Positions 23,761 to 32,456 of a DNA stretch of 64,000 nt are shown here, piece after piece; positions within the stretch are counted from its first letter, which is position 1, and each line of letters opens with the position of its first letter. This DNA comes from Pseudohaliea sp964438205. Its GTDB lineage: Bacteria; Pseudomonadota; Gammaproteobacteria; Pseudomonadales; Halieaceae. Where the stretch lies: assembly GCA_964438205.1 (NCBI GenBank), contig CAYTJQ010000013.1, forward strand, positions 1 to 64,000, in the 5' to 3' direction. Below the pieces are notes generated by a model. It did no database searches, had not been told where the DNA came from, and saw only the letters and a list, made by a program, of their open reading frames with translations. The position numbers and the translations under genes were made by a program.

Positions 23761-24927
23761 ATGTCTCTTGCTTTCCTCGCCGAGGAAGACCGCCTCTTCC
23801 GCGACACCGTCCGCAGCTGGGTCGACGCCGAGATCCCCAAGGACTGGTGCCGCGAGCTGGAACGTGACGAAGATGCCTTCCCCCACGCCTTCTGGGACAA
23901 GCTCTCCGCCTTCGGCGCCCACGGCATCGGCATCCCGGAGGAATACGGCGGCCAGGGCGGCAGCATCGTTACCCAGGTGCTCTTCGCCCGGGAGCTCGCG
24001 CGCACCGCAGCGGGTGTCGGCTGGGTCTGGGGGGTCACCTCCTTCAGCGGCGGCAAGGGCGTACTCGGTGCCGGCAGCGAGGAACAGAAGCAGCGTTTTC
24101 TGCCGGAGATCGCGGCCGGGCGCCTGAAGACCGCGATGGCGTTCACCGAAGCCGGGGGCGGCACGGACCTCCTCGGCGGCATGAAAACCACGGCAACGAA
24201 GGTCGACGGCGGCTGGCGCCTGAACGGCGAGAAGATCTGGAGCACCGGCGCCGGCGTGGCCGACTACCTGTTTCTCATGGCCCGCTCCGACAAGGACGTA
24301 AAACGTCGCTCTGACGGCGTTTCCCTGTTTTTCGTGCCGCGCGAGGCCGACGGAGTCAGCATCGCTTCCATGCCGAAGCTCGGCATGCGCTGCATCAGCT
24401 CCTGCACCGTGCACCTCGACGATGTGTTCGTGCCCGACGACCTCCTCCTCGGCGAGGCCGGCAGGGGCTGGGGCTACTCCACGGGCACGCTCAACAACGA
24501 GCGGCTCGTCAACGCCGCCTTCTGCCTCGGTATGCTCGACGGCGTGCTGGAGGACGCCGTGGAGCACCTGCAGACGCGGCGCGCCTTCGGCCATGTCATC
24601 GGCGAGTTCCAGGCCCTGCAGCACTACGTCGCCGATATCGCCATGTGGCAGAAGCAGGGCGAGCTCATGCTCCTCGACGGCGCCGCGCTGCAGAGCGCCG
24701 GCGAGCCCTGCGCGAACGCCTCCAACATGGCCAAGGTGCTGTGCTCGGAGTACGCCGGGCGCGCCGCCGACCTCGGCATCCAGATTCTCGGCGGCATGGG
24801 CTATTCTGCAGAGACCGACATGCAGCGCTACTGGCGCGATGCCCGGCTCCTGCGCATCGGCCCGATCAGCAACGAGATGGCGCGCAACATGATCGCCGAG
24901 GGTCTCGGCCTGCCGCGCTCTTTCTGA
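23761..24927 (+). CDS. Acyl-CoA dehydrogenase
   Basis: 388 residues, ATG 23761 with AAGGAG upstream. FAD enzyme that introduces a 2,3 double bond into acyl-CoA. MAFTEAGGGTD and GEKIWSTGA are FAD/substrate-binding segments; RRAFGHVIGEFQALQH and YWRDARLLRI are C-terminal family marks. The medium-chain-type catalytic Glu (YEGT position) is replaced: the sequence there reads RIGPISNE. Instead Glu247 in NNERLV matches the helix-G catalytic Glu known from isovaleryl-CoA dehydrogenase, which suggests branched or bulky acyl chains (inference). The CoA ligase gene follows 28 bases later, so the two form an operon. Confidence 0.92.
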   Translation: MSLAFLAEEDRLFRDTVRSWVDAEIPKDWCRELERDEDAFPHAFWDKLSAFGAHGIGIPEEYGGQGGSIVTQVLFARELARTAAGVGWVWGVTSFSGGKGVLGAGSEEQKQRFLPEIAAGRLKTAMAFTEAGGGTDLLGGMKTTATKVDGGWRLNGEKIWSTGAGVADYLFLMARSDKDVKRRSDGVSLFFVPREADGVSIASMPKLGMRCISSCTVHLDDVFVPDDLLLGEAGRGWGYSTGTLNNERLVNAAFCLGMLDGVLEDAVEHLQTRRAFGHVIGEFQALQHYVADIAMWQKQGELMLLDGAALQSAGEPCANASNMAKVLCSEYAGRAADLGIQILGGMGYSAETDMQRYWRDARLLRIGPISNEMARNMIAEGLGLPRSF

Positions 24928-24955
24928 GGCGAGACACGTGAGGCGGGGCAAGACC

Positions 24956-26590
24956 ATGGACCTGCAGACCATCGAAGCGACATCCCTCGGCGACCTCCTG
25001 GTGCGGGCGGCGAGAGAGCACCCGGAGCGCCGCGCCCTGGCTTTCACCGGCTACGAGGTCACCTATCGCGAGCTGCTGGCCCGCTGTGAAGCCCGGGCCC
25101 GGAGCCTGCTAGCCCTCGGCGCCAGCGCCGGCGACCACGTCGGCATCCTCGCCCACAACCGCCCGGAGGTCGTTGAGCAGCTGTTCGGCTGCGCGCTCGC
25201 CGGCACCGTGGCCGTGCTCCTCAATGCGCGCTACCGGGTCGACGAGCTGCGCTACGTGCTCGGCCATGCGGATCTCACACTCCTGTACACCGGCGCGGAA
25301 GACACGCCCACGGACTTCCCCGCACTGGTCGATGCCGCACTGGATGGTGCCCTCACCGCGGCCAGGGACCCGCGCACCCTCACGGCGGACGCCGCGCCGG
25401 CCCTGCGCACCGTTATCCTGCTGGGCGACGGTGCCCGCGCGGGGTGCCTGCCCGCCGCAGCGGCCACCGCCCTCGGCGAGGCCGTGGACGCCGCCGCCAT
25501 CGACCGGCGGCGGCGGGAGGTCCGCCTCCGCGAGCCCTGCCTGATGATGTATACCTCCGGCACCACCTCGCGGCCCAAGGGCTGCCTGCTCTGCCACGAG
25601 GCGCTCGTGCGCAACGCGCTGGCCATGCGCGACCGGCTGGCGATCACGGCAGACGACCTGCAGTGGAACCCCCTGCCCCTCTTCCACATGGCCTCGATCC
25701 TGCCGCTGCTGGCGATGGTCGGCGCCGGCGGGGGCTACCTCGCGGAAAGCCATTTCGAGGCCGGCCCGGCGCTCGAGCAGCTGTACCGGCACCAGCCGAC
25801 GATTCTCTACCCGGCGTTCCCGGCCATCATGGCGGACCTGCTCGCGCACCCGGACTTCGATGCCGGGCGCCTCGGCTCTGTGCGGCTGATCAACAACGTC
25901 GCGCCGCCGGAAACCCTGCGCGCCAACATGCGAGCGCTCCCCGGCGCGCTGCATATCAGCGCCTACGGCATGACCGAGGCCTCGGGCATCTGCTGCCACG
26001 GCGCCGCGGACGAGGACGACGAGACCCGGGCCACGACTTGCGGCCGGCCCTACCCGGGGGTGCAGCTGCGCGTGGTGGACCCGGACACGGACGCGGTGCT
26101 GCCAGCAGGGGAGCGCGGTGAAATCCAGGTCCGCGGCTTCTCCCTGCTCGAGGGCTACTACCGCGACCCGGCGCGCACCGCAGAGGCCTTCACCGACGAC
26201 GGCTGGTTCCGCACCGGTGATCTGTGCAGTCTCACGGCGGCGGGCCAGGTCGCCTACCACGGCCGCCTGAAGGACCTACTCAAGATCGGCGGCGAGAACG
26301 TGTCACCGCTCGAACTCGAGAACTGGCTCGGCACGCACCCCGCCATCCACCTCGCGCAGGTCGTCGGCGCCCCCGATGACCGGCTCGGGGAAGTCGCGGC
26401 CGCGTTCGTGCAGCTCCGGGAGGGCGCGAGCCTAAGCGCGGAGGAACTCGTCGACTACTGCCGGGGCCAGATCGCCTCCTTCAAGATCCCCCGGCACGTG
26501 CGCTTCGTCACCGAGTGGCCCATGTCGGCGACCAAGATCCAGAAGCACCTACTGGCGGAGCGCCTGCGGGAGGAGTTACTCGGGTCCTGA
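24956..26590 (+). CDS. AMP-dependent acyl-CoA synthetase (CoA ligase)
   Basis: 544 residues from ATG 24956 (GGCGGGG upstream); a GTG at 24938 is possible but less likely. ANL-ligase motifs: MMYTSGTTSRPKG at 197-209, ISAYGMTEASG, the adenylate-binding DDGWFRTGDL, GRLKDLLKIGGENVSPLELE hinge, and MSATKIQKHLL with catalytic Lys527. It activates a carboxylic acid to its CoA ester, which the upstream acyl-CoA dehydrogenase can then oxidise. The active-site region resembles crotonobetaine/carnitine- and short-to-medium-chain-type ligases, but the substrate is not determined. Confidence 0.9.
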   Translation: MDLQTIEATSLGDLLVRAAREHPERRALAFTGYEVTYRELLARCEARARSLLALGASAGDHVGILAHNRPEVVEQLFGCALAGTVAVLLNARYRVDELRYVLGHADLTLLYTGAEDTPTDFPALVDAALDGALTAARDPRTLTADAAPALRTVILLGDGARAGCLPAAAATALGEAVDAAAIDRRRREVRLREPCLMMYTSGTTSRPKGCLLCHEALVRNALAMRDRLAITADDLQWNPLPLFHMASILPLLAMVGAGGGYLAESHFEAGPALEQLYRHQPTILYPAFPAIMADLLAHPDFDAGRLGSVRLINNVAPPETLRANMRALPGALHISAYGMTEASGICCHGAADEDDETRATTCGRPYPGVQLRVVDPDTDAVLPAGERGEIQVRGFSLLEGYYRDPARTAEAFTDDGWFRTGDLCSLTAAGQVAYHGRLKDLLKIGGENVSPLELENWLGTHPAIHLAQVVGAPDDRLGEVAAAFVQLREGASLSAEELVDYCRGQIASFKIPRHVRFVTEWPMSATKIQKHLLAERLREELLGS

Positions 26591-26595
26591 ACCCG

Positions 26596-27501
26596 TCAGC
26601 CGAGCAGGCGGTGCTCGAGCCCCCACTGGTACACCGTGGTCAGACTGATGCCGTACTGCGCCTGTAGGGCTTCCATGTCAACGGTGAAAGGCGAGGGCCG
26701 GGCCTCGTTATACCAGCGGTAGATCGCGGCGAGGTCGGCAGCGATCCGTTCAGAGGCAGAACGCTCTCCCCCGCCGAACAGCAGACCCATCTCCTGCGCG
26801 AAAGTCTCGACCGGCAGGCTCTCGAAGCGAACGGTCTGCCCCCAGGCACGGCTCAGTGCCGCCGCCGTCTCGGAGCCCCGCAAGGCCTCGGGGCCACCGA
26901 CGACGTACTTCCTGCCGACCGTCTCCGGGTCCTCCGCGAAGGTCACCATCAACCGGGCAACATCACGGAGACTGATCCAGCTCACCGGCAGATTCTCCGC
27001 GTGGGGATAGCGGAGCACCCGTCGTTCCCTGAGCGCCGGCAGGGCCCACCCTCGCAGGAGATTCTCGATGAAGATGACCGGGCAGACCGCCGTCGCGGCA
27101 ACCCGGGAAGCGAGCAGCTGCTCAACGATCCGGTAGCGAGTATCGTGGGCCGGATACCCCTTCGCCTCATCGCTCACATACAGGCTGGCGTTAAACAGCA
27201 CGCGAGCGACGCCTGTCTCCTCGGCCGCGCGCAGGAAGTGCTGAAAGCCGTTGATTACGACCCCCGGGTCGGAGAAGGAGGCGGAGGGGAGATTCAGGAA
27301 CACCGTATCGAAACCGGCTAGGGCTCCCGCAAGTGAGCCGGGGTCGTTGAGATCGAGATGCACCGTCGGCGTTCCGCAAGGCAGGGTTGCGCAGGCCGCA
27401 TCACGCGTGGCGCCGGCAGTGCGATAGCCCGCAGACCGGAGCGCGGCAACCTGCGCCGCGCCCTGGTCCCCGGTCGCGCCTATGACGAGGACGGTTTGCA
27501 C
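26596..27501 (-). CDS. NmrA-like NAD(P)-binding protein / atypical SDR
   Basis: 301 residues from GTG 27501, where the Rossmann motif TVLVIGATGDQGAAQ begins three residues in; an upstream extension would overlap the TonB receptor gene and is rejected. NmrA-type features: a GATGxxG nucleotide loop, DLNDPGSL (adenine pocket), FENLL-like IFIENLLRGW, and YVVGGPEALRGSE. Family members are quinone/isoflavone reductases or redox sensors that bind NADP. It starts 13 bases after the TonB receptor stop on the same strand, so it is probably the second gene of that operon, and it converges with the CoA ligase gene. No clear ribosome-binding site. Confidence 0.78.
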   Translation of the reverse strand: MQTVLVIGATGDQGAAQVAALRSAGYRTAGATRDAACATLPCGTPTVHLDLNDPGSLAGALAGFDTVFLNLPSASFSDPGVVINGFQHFLRAAEETGVARVLFNASLYVSDEAKGYPAHDTRYRIVEQLLASRVAATAVCPVIFIENLLRGWALPALRERRVLRYPHAENLPVSWISLRDVARLMVTFAEDPETVGRKYVVGGPEALRGSETAAALSRAWGQTVRFESLPVETFAQEMGLLFGGGERSASERIAADLAAIYRWYNEARPSPFTVDMEALQAQYGISLTTVYQWGLEHRLLG

Positions 27502-27514
27502 CGTTCGTCGCGCG

Positions 27515-29773
27515 CTAGAAGTCGGCCCGCAGTTCCACGCCGTAGGTGCGGGGCACACCGCCCCACACGGCGCGGTGCGTGCCGCCGTCGAAGCCAAAGT
27601 CGTGGAACTCCTCGTCAGCGAGGTTTCGCCCGAACAGAGACACGGACCAGCCGCTCGCAAGGCGTTCGTAGGTCACACTTGCGTCCAGCAGTCCGTAGGC
27701 GTCCACGGCAATACTCGGACTGTTCAGCGTGTCGACGAAGTGATCGTCGCGCCACTGGTAGGAAACGCGCGAGCGCAGCATGCTGTCGCCCGCCAGCGGC
27801 ATGCTGTGCTGTAGCGTGGCGGTGAACTCGAACTCCGGCACGCGCTCGAAATCGAGCTTCTCGGCCGCCGCATCATCGATTGCCGGCTCGTAAACGCCGT
27901 TGCGGTCGGCATCAATGCCGGGGAACTCGTCGTACTCCGCGTCGAGGTAGCCAAGCGAGAAGTCCGCTGTGAGCGACTCGGTCAGGAGCATCGACGTCTC
28001 GATCTCCAGGCCGGCGATGGTCGCCTGCGCTGCGTTGCGAAGCACCTGCGTGACCTGCGGGTTGCCGTCGATGATCACGGTGTCCGAAATCGTGCGCTGG
28101 ATGTCGTCGTATTCGCTGAGAAAGACGGCCGCGTTGAAGCGCAGCCGGCCTTGGAGGAGCGTTGACTTGATCCCGGCCTCCCAGGTGATGACCTCCTCTT
28201 CATCGACCGGGCCGATCGCCTCGGGGACGCGGGCGCGGATGTTGTAGGACCCGGAGCGGAAACCCGTGGACCAGCTGGCGTAGGCCATGACGTCTTCCGA
28301 CAGCTCGACATCGATGCCCACGCGCGGCGAGAAGCTCGTCCAGTTCTCGTCGTCGTTGACGGGGTTCGCGCAGTCGTTCATGTCGAGACTGGCGTAGACC
28401 ACCGGGTCTGCGCTGAAGGGACAGAAGGTGACCTCCTTCGTCTCGTCGGTGATCCGGCCCCCGAGCAGCAGGGTCCAGCGGTCACTGAGATACCAGCTGA
28501 GCTCACCGAAGGCCGCGAGAGATTCGTCGTCGGTCAGGCCCAGCCCCACCTGCTGCAGCAGCGTCGGCGACTCGGGGGTACCACCGATGAAAAACTCCCG
28601 GCGCTCGCCGATGTCATACTCCTGGGTGAAGTAGAACAGCCCGGCGGTAAAGTCGAAACGATCAGAGAAGCTGGAGGCATAGCGCGCCTCGACCGAGAAT
28701 TGCTCCTGCTTTTCGCGATTGTCGGGGAAGTGGAACACCGGGAAGGGCGAGCCGTCGAAGTCTGTCGACGTGTCGTAACGCACGTCCCGGGCACCGGTCA
28801 CCAGCGTAAAGACACCGTGGTCGGCCTGGTAGCTGGCATCGAGCACGAGCATGCGCGTTTCCGCATCGAGGTAGCCCTGCAGGTCGTGCTGAATGTCGTA
28901 CTTGTCAGCGGGCGGCGTATAGCCGAAGACACTCTGCACGACGGACGGCCCCGCGACCCGCGGGTCGATACGGCTGTCCAGGTTCTGCGACGCAGACGAC
29001 CCGCTGCGGCTGCGGTAATACTCGCCGATGAGATTCAGCGTGAGCCGATCGGTTGCATCCCAGCGCAACACGGGGCGAAGGATGTCGATGTCCTGCTCCG
29101 GCTTGGTCTGGTCCGTGAACTGGTTCTTCCAGTAGCCATCCCGGGAGCGGCTCGTGCCCGCGAGCCGAAGCGCCAGGTCGTCGGTGAGCGGCAGATCGAC
29201 GGCACCGGTGAGCTGGATGCTGTCGTAGTTGGCAAGCTGGGCGCTGGCGTAGCCGCCGAACTCACTCCCGGGCCGGCGGCTGGTCACGGAGACCGCCCCT
29301 CCGGTCACGTTCTTGCCGAACAGGGTGCCCTGGGGTCCCCTCAGTACTTCCACCGACTCAAAGTCAAAGGCCGCAGCAATGGAACTCGGACCGAAGCCCA
29401 CGTAGATGCCGTCGAAGAACGCACCCACGGCCGGGTCCTGCGAGCGGGTCGTGTTGCTCACGCCGACGCCGCGAATGAAGAAGTTGGCAAAGCCCGGGTA
29501 GGTACCGGCGTCGTTCAGCTGGACGTTGGGGGCGTAGCGGCCGACATCGGTAAGATCGACTGCGAAGGCCTGTTCCAGTGCATCACCGCTGTAGACGGAG
29601 ATCGCCGTGGGGATCTGTTGTACATCGAGACTCGTCGCGCGCTTCTGGGAGGTGACGACGATCTCCTCCAGCACCTGCGCTGTGGCCTGGCCGGCGAGGA
29701 CGGGGAGCGCGGCGGACAGCGCGGTGACAAGAGTCCTGCGGTGTAGAGACTTGCTGCTGGCAATGCGGATCAT
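27515..29773 (-). CDS. TonB-dependent outer-membrane receptor (substrate unknown)
   Basis: 752 residues from ATG 29773, with GAGG upstream; the ATG at 29800 would add a Lys-rich tail without a good ribosome-binding site. Signal peptide 1-32 (ATA/Q), TonB box EEIVVTS at 36-42, plug motifs FFIRGVGVSNTTRSQDPAVGAFFDGIYVG (split) and VEVLRGPQGTLFGKNVTGGAV, then the barrel ending TYGVELRADF. It belongs to the same broad class as the receptor at 3977 rather than to siderophore receptors of known type. The NmrA-like gene follows it. A TTGAA-N5-TTCAA palindrome lies 38 bases upstream. Confidence 0.9.
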   Translation of the reverse strand: MIRIASSKSLHRRTLVTALSAALPVLAGQATAQVLEEIVVTSQKRATSLDVQQIPTAISVYSGDALEQAFAVDLTDVGRYAPNVQLNDAGTYPGFANFFIRGVGVSNTTRSQDPAVGAFFDGIYVGFGPSSIAAAFDFESVEVLRGPQGTLFGKNVTGGAVSVTSRRPGSEFGGYASAQLANYDSIQLTGAVDLPLTDDLALRLAGTSRSRDGYWKNQFTDQTKPEQDIDILRPVLRWDATDRLTLNLIGEYYRSRSGSSASQNLDSRIDPRVAGPSVVQSVFGYTPPADKYDIQHDLQGYLDAETRMLVLDASYQADHGVFTLVTGARDVRYDTSTDFDGSPFPVFHFPDNREKQEQFSVEARYASSFSDRFDFTAGLFYFTQEYDIGERREFFIGGTPESPTLLQQVGLGLTDDESLAAFGELSWYLSDRWTLLLGGRITDETKEVTFCPFSADPVVYASLDMNDCANPVNDDENWTSFSPRVGIDVELSEDVMAYASWSTGFRSGSYNIRARVPEAIGPVDEEEVITWEAGIKSTLLQGRLRFNAAVFLSEYDDIQRTISDTVIIDGNPQVTQVLRNAAQATIAGLEIETSMLLTESLTADFSLGYLDAEYDEFPGIDADRNGVYEPAIDDAAAEKLDFERVPEFEFTATLQHSMPLAGDSMLRSRVSYQWRDDHFVDTLNSPSIAVDAYGLLDASVTYERLASGWSVSLFGRNLADEEFHDFGFDGGTHRAVWGGVPRTYGVELRADF

Positions 29774-29810
29774 AAACAACCTCGTTATCTTTTTTTTCAA
29801 AACCGTGTTT

Positions 29811-29825
29811 TTGAACTATGTTCAA
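29811..29825. promoter_or_regulatory. Palindromic operator-like site TTGAA-N5-TTCAA, copy 2
   Basis: TTGAACTATGTTCAA, a perfect 6+6 inverted repeat flanked by T and A runs, just upstream of the TonB receptor gene starting at 29773. Same arms and spacing as the site at 23715, which suggests one regulator for both units. Confidence 0.6.
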
Positions 29826-29913
29826 AAAACAGGCCCCACGATAAGCAAGGAAGGTCACCACGTCAATCCCTCGCCCGGAGACCCGCGTCACGGGGACCGC
29901 GAACTCAAGGGCA

Positions 29914-29944
29914 TAAAAAAACCGCGGCCCGAGGGCCGCGGTTT
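29914..29944 (-). terminator. Rho-independent terminator of the TonB receptor gene 29965-32319
   Basis: A 12-base-pair perfect stem AAACCGCGGCCC/GGGCCGCGGTTT with a two-base centre (29919-29944). On the minus strand it is followed by a run of seven T (AAAAAAA at 29914-29920). It begins 21 bases after the receptor stop. Confidence 0.9.
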
Positions 29945-29964
29945 CTCGCTGCGCCGCTGAAGTC

Positions 29965-32319
29965 CTAGAAGGACTTGCGCAGGGTCACGCCGAGCATGCG
30001 CGGCGTGTTGGTGCGGAAACCGAGGCGCGCGCGGCCGCCGCGCTCCCGGTCGAAGGACAGGTCCGCGTTCTCGTCGAAGGCGTTGTTCAGGAAGACCACC
30101 GCTTCCACCGTGTCCCAGACCCAGCCGGCGCTGAAGTTGACGATCTCGTAGGCGTCGAGCTCGAGGTCGAGGCTGGTCACTTCCGAACCCGTGGCACCGC
30201 CGAAAGGCAGGCCGGAGACGAAGTCGCCGGCGCCGGGCACCTGGTCCGACGGCTGCGTGTAGCGCTCGCCGACGTGCTGCACCAGCGCGTTCAGGTAGAA
30301 CTCGTCGGCGCCGAACAGGCCACCGGGGAAGGTGTAGGTGGCGGATGCCGAGAGCTGCAGCTCGGGGACCGAGGGCAGCCGGTTGCCCTCCTCCACGCCG
30401 CCGAGAATGTTACCGGCGCTGTCGGTCACCGTGGAGTCGAACTCCGCCTCGATGAGGCTGCCGTTGAAGGTGACCAGGAAGTTCTCCGTCAGGTAGCTCG
30501 AGAGCTCCCACTCGGCGCCCATGGTGTGCGCTTCCGGCACGTTGAAGGAGATCCGCGAGGAACAGGAACCGGCGTCCAGGGTTACCTGCAGGTCCTCGAT
30601 GTCCGTGTAGAACACGGCGGCGTTGAACTGCAGGCTACCGACCATGGACTTGAAGCCCAGCTCGTAGTTCCACAGGGTCTCGTCGTCGTAGGCCTGGAAC
30701 GAGCCGAAGGTGTTCAGGTCACCCGGGTCGCAGAGCGGCACGTTCAGCGGGTCGTTGACGCCGCCGAGGCGGAAACCCTGGGAGGCCTGGGCGTTCACGG
30801 TCACCGTGTCGTTCAGGTCGTAGCTCGCCATGAAGCGCGGGTTGATACCGTCGGAGGCCGTATCGTCGGTCTGGTCCGCGAGGCTCGAGAAGAGGCCGCC
30901 CTGGAGGATGTCGCGCTCTTCCTCGAAGTCGTAGTAGCGGGCGCCCGCGGTCAGCTTGAGGCGCTCGGTGACCTGGTAATCCACCTCACCGAACAGGGCG
31001 ATCTGCTCGATATCGTAGGGCAGGTCCGAGTTGAAGGGCGAGTCCGGCGGGAAGCCGTTGCGCAGCGACTCGGCGGTACCCGCGCCGAGCACGATGTCGG
31101 TGACCTGGTCATAGCCCGGGGTCGGGAGACGCTGGGCGTAAAAGCGCTTGATGTCCGAGTAGAACACGCCGCCCACCCAGTTCAGCGGGCCGTCGTAGTT
31201 CGAGGCGATGCGGAACTCGTGGGTGATCTGCTCGAGGTCCGTCGTGTCGCGCAGGTTCGAGGGGATCAGCGCCGCGCTCTCGCCGAAGCCCAGGTCAATG
31301 GAGACGGAGCCGGTCAGGGCGCTGGCGTCCCGGCTGACCAGGATATCCCGCTCCGTGTAGCTGCCGGCATAGGTCAGCGTCAGGTTGTCGAGGTTCCACT
31401 CGACCACGAGGTCGGCGATGAGGGTCTCGTCCTCGAACTCCTCCTCGAGCAGCAGGTACTGCTCGCGCTCGCCAAGCTCGATCGCCGGCCGCGTCGTCGT
31501 GTACGGGTTGGCGAAGAGGTTGAACGCCTCCTGCCGGTTGAACCCGTCGGCGGTGATCTCCTGGTAGACGACCCGCGGGGTAATGCGCAAGTTGTCCGTG
31601 GGCTGCCAGGCCAGGGCGATGCGACCGCCGTAGCGGCCACCGCTGTTGACGTCTTCCTGCTTCGGCAGACCCTCGCGGAGCGCGTCGATGAAGCCGGCGT
31701 ACTCGGTGCCGTAGGCCACGGCACGGATGGCCACCGTGTCGGAAATCGGCAGGTTGATGGCGCCCTTCAGGTGACCGCCCTCCTCGCCGTCGGTCACCGT
31801 GTTCATGTTGGCTTCGATCTTGCCGTAGGTGCCGCCCTCGATATCGGGCTGGTTGGTGATGAAACGCACGGTGCCGCCAACGGAGCCGGAGCCGAACAGC
31901 GTGCCCTGCGGACCGCGCAGGGTCTCGACACGGTTCAGGTCGAAGAGGTCGAGATCCGGGGTGAACAGGGACAGGGAGATGACCGTCTCATCGAGGTAGA
32001 CGCCCACCTGCTCTTTCACGCCGGGCTGGTCGCGGACAATCTGCCCGGCGGAGACGCCGCGGATGGCGACCTGGCTCTGGCCGGGGCCCAGGTTCTGGAT
32101 GGTGAGGCCGGCGACGTTGCGCGACAGGTCCTCGAGCGTGAACACGTTGTTGCGCTCGATGGCCTGCTCGGACTGGGCATTGATGGAGAACGGCAGGTCC
32201 TGCACCGTCGACTCGCGCTTGGTCGCGGTCACCAGGACTTCCTCGATCTGGGCGCTGGCGAACTGCGGCAGTGTTGCGGCGACGGCCACGGTCAGCGCCG
32301 TGTGCTTCAAGTTTTTCAT
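29965..32319 (-). CDS. TonB-dependent outer-membrane receptor (substrate unknown)
   Basis: 784 residues from ATG 32319 (GGGAG nine bases upstream); an ATG at 32328 lies right on that site and is less likely. Signal peptide residues 1-23 (ASA/Q), TonB box EEVLVTA at 26-32, plug VAIRGVSAGQIVRDQPGVKEQVGVYLDE (in parts) and VETLRGPQGTLFGSGSVGGTVRFI, and a barrel ending LGVTLRKSF. A lone gene with its own terminator. The neighbouring aldolase-like and HxlR genes are on the same strand 138 bases upstream. Third receptor of the uncharacterised organic-substrate type in the window. Confidence 0.9.
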   Translation of the reverse strand: MKNLKHTALTVAVAATLPQFASAQIEEVLVTATKRESTVQDLPFSINAQSEQAIERNNVFTLEDLSRNVAGLTIQNLGPGQSQVAIRGVSAGQIVRDQPGVKEQVGVYLDETVISLSLFTPDLDLFDLNRVETLRGPQGTLFGSGSVGGTVRFITNQPDIEGGTYGKIEANMNTVTDGEEGGHLKGAINLPISDTVAIRAVAYGTEYAGFIDALREGLPKQEDVNSGGRYGGRIALAWQPTDNLRITPRVVYQEITADGFNRQEAFNLFANPYTTTRPAIELGEREQYLLLEEEFEDETLIADLVVEWNLDNLTLTYAGSYTERDILVSRDASALTGSVSIDLGFGESAALIPSNLRDTTDLEQITHEFRIASNYDGPLNWVGGVFYSDIKRFYAQRLPTPGYDQVTDIVLGAGTAESLRNGFPPDSPFNSDLPYDIEQIALFGEVDYQVTERLKLTAGARYYDFEEERDILQGGLFSSLADQTDDTASDGINPRFMASYDLNDTVTVNAQASQGFRLGGVNDPLNVPLCDPGDLNTFGSFQAYDDETLWNYELGFKSMVGSLQFNAAVFYTDIEDLQVTLDAGSCSSRISFNVPEAHTMGAEWELSSYLTENFLVTFNGSLIEAEFDSTVTDSAGNILGGVEEGNRLPSVPELQLSASATYTFPGGLFGADEFYLNALVQHVGERYTQPSDQVPGAGDFVSGLPFGGATGSEVTSLDLELDAYEIVNFSAGWVWDTVEAVVFLNNAFDENADLSFDRERGGRARLGFRTNTPRMLGVTLRKSF

Positions 32320-32456
32320 TGCGGGCATCTCCCTCTGGGGGCGTTTCTGGTTGTTGCCCAGATTGTAGCCACGGCGGGCACCTGGAGGGCTTGAAAAACC
32401 TGTTATTTTTTAACAGCTTTGTTTTGTAACGCGCTGGTTTTGAGGGAAATTCAACC
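32320..32456. promoter_or_regulatory. AT-rich promoter region with a short inverted repeat
   Basis: 137 bases between the aldolase-like gene's stop and the TonB receptor. It holds CTGTTA (32400-32405) and TAACAG (32411-32416) around five T, embedded in the only strongly AT-rich stretch nearby. This probably is the receptor promoter/operator; exact -35 and -10 elements are not certain. Confidence 0.35.

Noticed and set aside
30274..32394. 706-residue plus-strand frame
   Set aside because: Antisense to the TonB receptor at 29965-32319, low-complexity Val/Gly/Glu/Arg translation typical of shadows.
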